From Terriglobus sp. TAA 43 (lineage in GTDB: Bacteria > Acidobacteriota > Terriglobia > Terriglobales > Acidobacteriaceae), in contig NZ_JUGR01000001.1 of NCBI RefSeq assembly GCF_000800015.1, positions 558,001 through 622,000 of the forward strand: a stretch of 64,000 nucleotides of DNA, read 5' to 3'. This document shows positions 62,181-64,000 of this stretch, piece by piece. The translations under genes and the position numbers were made by a program. Within the stretch, counting starts at the first letter, position 1, and each line of letters starts with the position of its first letter. Under the pieces are notes generated by a model. That model did no database searches, had not been told where the DNA came from, and was given only the letters and a program-made list of their open reading frames with translations.

Positions 62181-64000
62181 TTAGTCGTCGTCCCCATCTC
62201 CGTTGTACTTCTTCGCAACCTTCACCAAAGGCCCCGGCAGCATCACCTTATCTTCACCAGGATAAGGGCGCGCCCATCCCGTCACCACATACCACGTGGA
62301 ATGATTCAGGAAGTTCGGTTCAACCGCATCGGCCTTGTCGTACTTACCCTTCATCACCGTCGCCGTAGCCTTGAACCAGGCCTTCTCCATCGGGTTCGAC
62401 GAAACAGCCTGAGCACCCTTCAACCCAGGCCCATGATCCAGCGGCAGCACCGCAGGCACAACGTCATACGGAGTCAGATCAGGCGTGTTCTGGAACGCGT
62501 CAAACATCGGCGAAGCCACCAGATCAAACTGCGTCAGCGGCTGCGTGCCAAGAATGTTTTCAATCGTCCGGTTGATGTTCTCAGCGGTATACGTCGTGTG
62601 AATCGCCTTGCCTTCACCGGGAGTCTGCGACGCAACGGTGTAGGGGCTGATGATAAACACCGGTTGACGATGTCCATCCACATGGTCGGCCCCACCCTGC
62701 GAATCATCTTCCTCAACAAAGATGGCCGAATCGCCCCACACCTTGCTGTGACTGATCGCCTCAACCATGCGGCCAAGCGCCAGATCGTTGTCTGCCTGAT
62801 AACTCATCGGATCAGGCATTCCCTTTGAAGCACCCGCCGTGTGGTCATTCGGCAGCCAAAGAATAGTTAAGTTAGGTACCTTTCCTGCGGAATCCATCGC
62901 CTGAAAATCTTTGATCCAGTAATCCACGCGATATTGATCGGGAATATTCAAATTGAACGGCGGATAGTGCGGATCCATAATCTTCGCCGCAGAAGGAATC
63001 ACCGAACTCACATGAATGGCATCATCCGGAACAACGCAACTGGAAGCCGGAGCCTTGCCTTCCTTGCATAGCGAAGTGTTATAGAAATCCGTCCACGTAT
63101 AAGCCGATCCATCAGCCTTATGCGCAATCGTAGCGCCGCTGCTCCATTCGCCATACAGCTTCGCGGTAAGTCCCTTTGCCTCAAGTCCCGTCCACAGAAA
63201 TCCCATCGGCGTATAGGTCAGCGGATCCTCTGCACCACCACCCGGGTACGAACGAATCCAATCCGGCGACAGAATGTCGTTGGAATAAAACGAACCCGAC
63301 ATACCAATCCACGGATGACCATCAGCCGATTGACGACTCGGCGCATACACGTTGTCCAACAGCGGGAACCGCTTCACCATCGCATGCTGATTCGGCACAG
63401 CAGAAGCAAACATCGCCAACTCAGGCGATCCATTCCCCCACTTCACATCACCCAGCATCTGGTCGTACGTGCGGTTCTCTTTAATGATCAAAAACACATG
63501 CTTGATCAGCGAAGGCTCACCAATATGCTTTGGCACCGCGACCGCCACAGCCCGCGGATCAATGAACTCTTTCCCAACTTCAATGTTCGTCGTCAGGTTC
63601 CAGTGATTGTTATCAAACACCTGCTTGCTGAACTTCGCCAGTTCAACAGAATTCGGCTCCGCAATCAGGTTCGCAACCCCCATATCGCCGTGCGTGTTGT
63701 AGCCAACTACGTTTTCTTTGATCGTCGTATTACCGCGTGATCCCAGCCCCTTATCATCGGCCACCAGAATCTGTTTCCGCGCCTTGTCATACGTGATGGA
63801 AGTTGGGAAGTAAGCCGTAGGAATATAACCAACCACGGGATTCGCTTCGCGCCCCTGCAGGTTCACAACGGCAACAGCATTCGCCTGCCCCAGCGTTACA
63901 TAAGCCTTGCCATCATCCGTAACGGCAACGCCATTGGGACCAGCGCCAAACGCACCATTTCCAATCGGAACGCTAAGGCTAATCGTGCGCATCACCTTAT
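62181..64000 (-). CDS. Phosphoesterase with YncE-like N-terminus, 5-prime partial
   Basis: At least 606 residues; the reading frame is open through the window edge, so the N-terminus is missing. The visible N-terminal 100-150 residues contain YncE/YVTN propeller blades (KAYVTLGQANAVAVVNLQG). The rest (about 165-590) is a phosphoesterase domain of the alkaline-phosphatase/phospholipase C superfamily (PF04185): VFLIIKENRTYDQMLGD holds the nucleophile Thr region, then TILWLPNDHTAG, FVEEDDSQGGADHVDGHR, which supply metal ligands. The acidic tail ends NGDGDDD. It is probably exported. Substrate unknown; the propeller-phosphoesterase combination is common in Acidobacteria. Confidence 0.85.
   Translation of the reverse strand, partial: KVMRTISLSVPIGNGAFGAGPNGVAVTDDGKAYVTLGQANAVAVVNLQGREANPVVGYIPTAYFPTSITYDKARKQILVADDKGLGSRGNTTIKENVVGYNTHGDMGVANLIAEPNSVELAKFSKQVFDNNHWNLTTNIEVGKEFIDPRAVAVAVPKHIGEPSLIKHVFLIIKENRTYDQMLGDVKWGNGSPELAMFASAVPNQHAMVKRFPLLDNVYAPSRQSADGHPWIGMSGSFYSNDILSPDWIRSYPGGGAEDPLTYTPMGFLWTGLEAKGLTAKLYGEWSSGATIAHKADGSAYTWTDFYNTSLCKEGKAPASSCVVPDDAIHVSSVIPSAAKIMDPHYPPFNLNIPDQYRVDYWIKDFQAMDSAGKVPNLTILWLPNDHTAGASKGMPDPMSYQADNDLALGRMVEAISHSKVWGDSAIFVEEDDSQGGADHVDGHRQPVFIISPYTVASQTPGEGKAIHTTYTAENINRTIENILGTQPLTQFDLVASPMFDAFQNTPDLTPYDVVPAVLPLDHGPGLKGAQAVSSNPMEKAWFKATATVMKGKYDKADAVEPNFLNHSTWYVVTGWARPYPGEDKVMLPGPLVKVAKKYNGDGDDD

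Overview
The window looks like ordinary chromosome from an acidobacterium, most likely family Acidobacteriaceae (Terriglobus/Granulicella/Edaphobacter group). This is an inference from gene content: LPS genes (lpxB, LptF/LptG), a TonB receptor with an N-terminal carboxypeptidase-like domain, VWA-domain, YncE-type, YXWGXW and BON exported proteins, an M61 peptidase and fairly GC-rich DNA. I see no rRNA, tRNA, CRISPR array, insertion sequence, integrase or phage gene. About 55 protein genes fill nearly all of the sequence.

Layout. 0-7.9 kb: ChbG/HpnK-type deacetylase, LytS-type kinase, ribA, esterase, OmpA-like lipoprotein, uvrC, zinc metallopeptidase. 8-12.2 kb: ArnT-like glycosyltransferase, amino acid permease, and an overlapping HipA-like kinase/DUF3037 pair. 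12.2-15.7 kb: glgA, rsmA, ruvC with a coupled secreted protein. 15.9-23.6 kb: acyl desaturase, a two-component system, a fused LptF-LptG permease, FKBP isomerase and an ABC exporter half. 23.7-24.6 kb: a haemoglobin and its NsrR-type regulator, with a matching operator. 24.6-27.6 kb: a reverse-strand operon (exported protein, SDR, J-domain protein, Sel1 protein). 27.7-30 kb: CIRCE-controlled groES-groEL. 30-36.1 kb: VWA protein, B12-riboswitch-controlled TonB receptor, threonine aldolase, HemW. 36.2-45 kb: the second ABC exporter half, DUF47-Pit phosphate uptake, YXWGXW protein, lpxB, an inactive M1-peptidase homologue and a 52-residue exported peptide. 45-55 kb: malQ operon, PpiD, BON protein, M61 peptidase, nadK, tlyA. 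55-64 kb: sigma/anti-sigma pair, beta-propeller lipoprotein, DUF218 protein, tsaC-like gene, intergenic repeats, trmH-like, rarA, and a phosphoesterase cut by the window edge.

Themes. Envelope biogenesis recurs (lpxB, LptFG, PpiD, FKBP, OmpA, TonB, exported proteins). Regulation is legible at four loci: the cobalamin riboswitch, CIRCE, the NsrR box, and a 16-bp palindrome before uvrC. Many first-in-operon genes lack a Shine-Dalgarno sequence and instead have a -10 hexamer (TACACT, TAGAAT, TAGACT) 7-8 nt before the start codon, so leaderless transcription appears common; I used this to choose some starts. The two ABC half-transporters, 12.6 kb apart, carry complementary degenerate motifs and look like one heterodimeric exporter.
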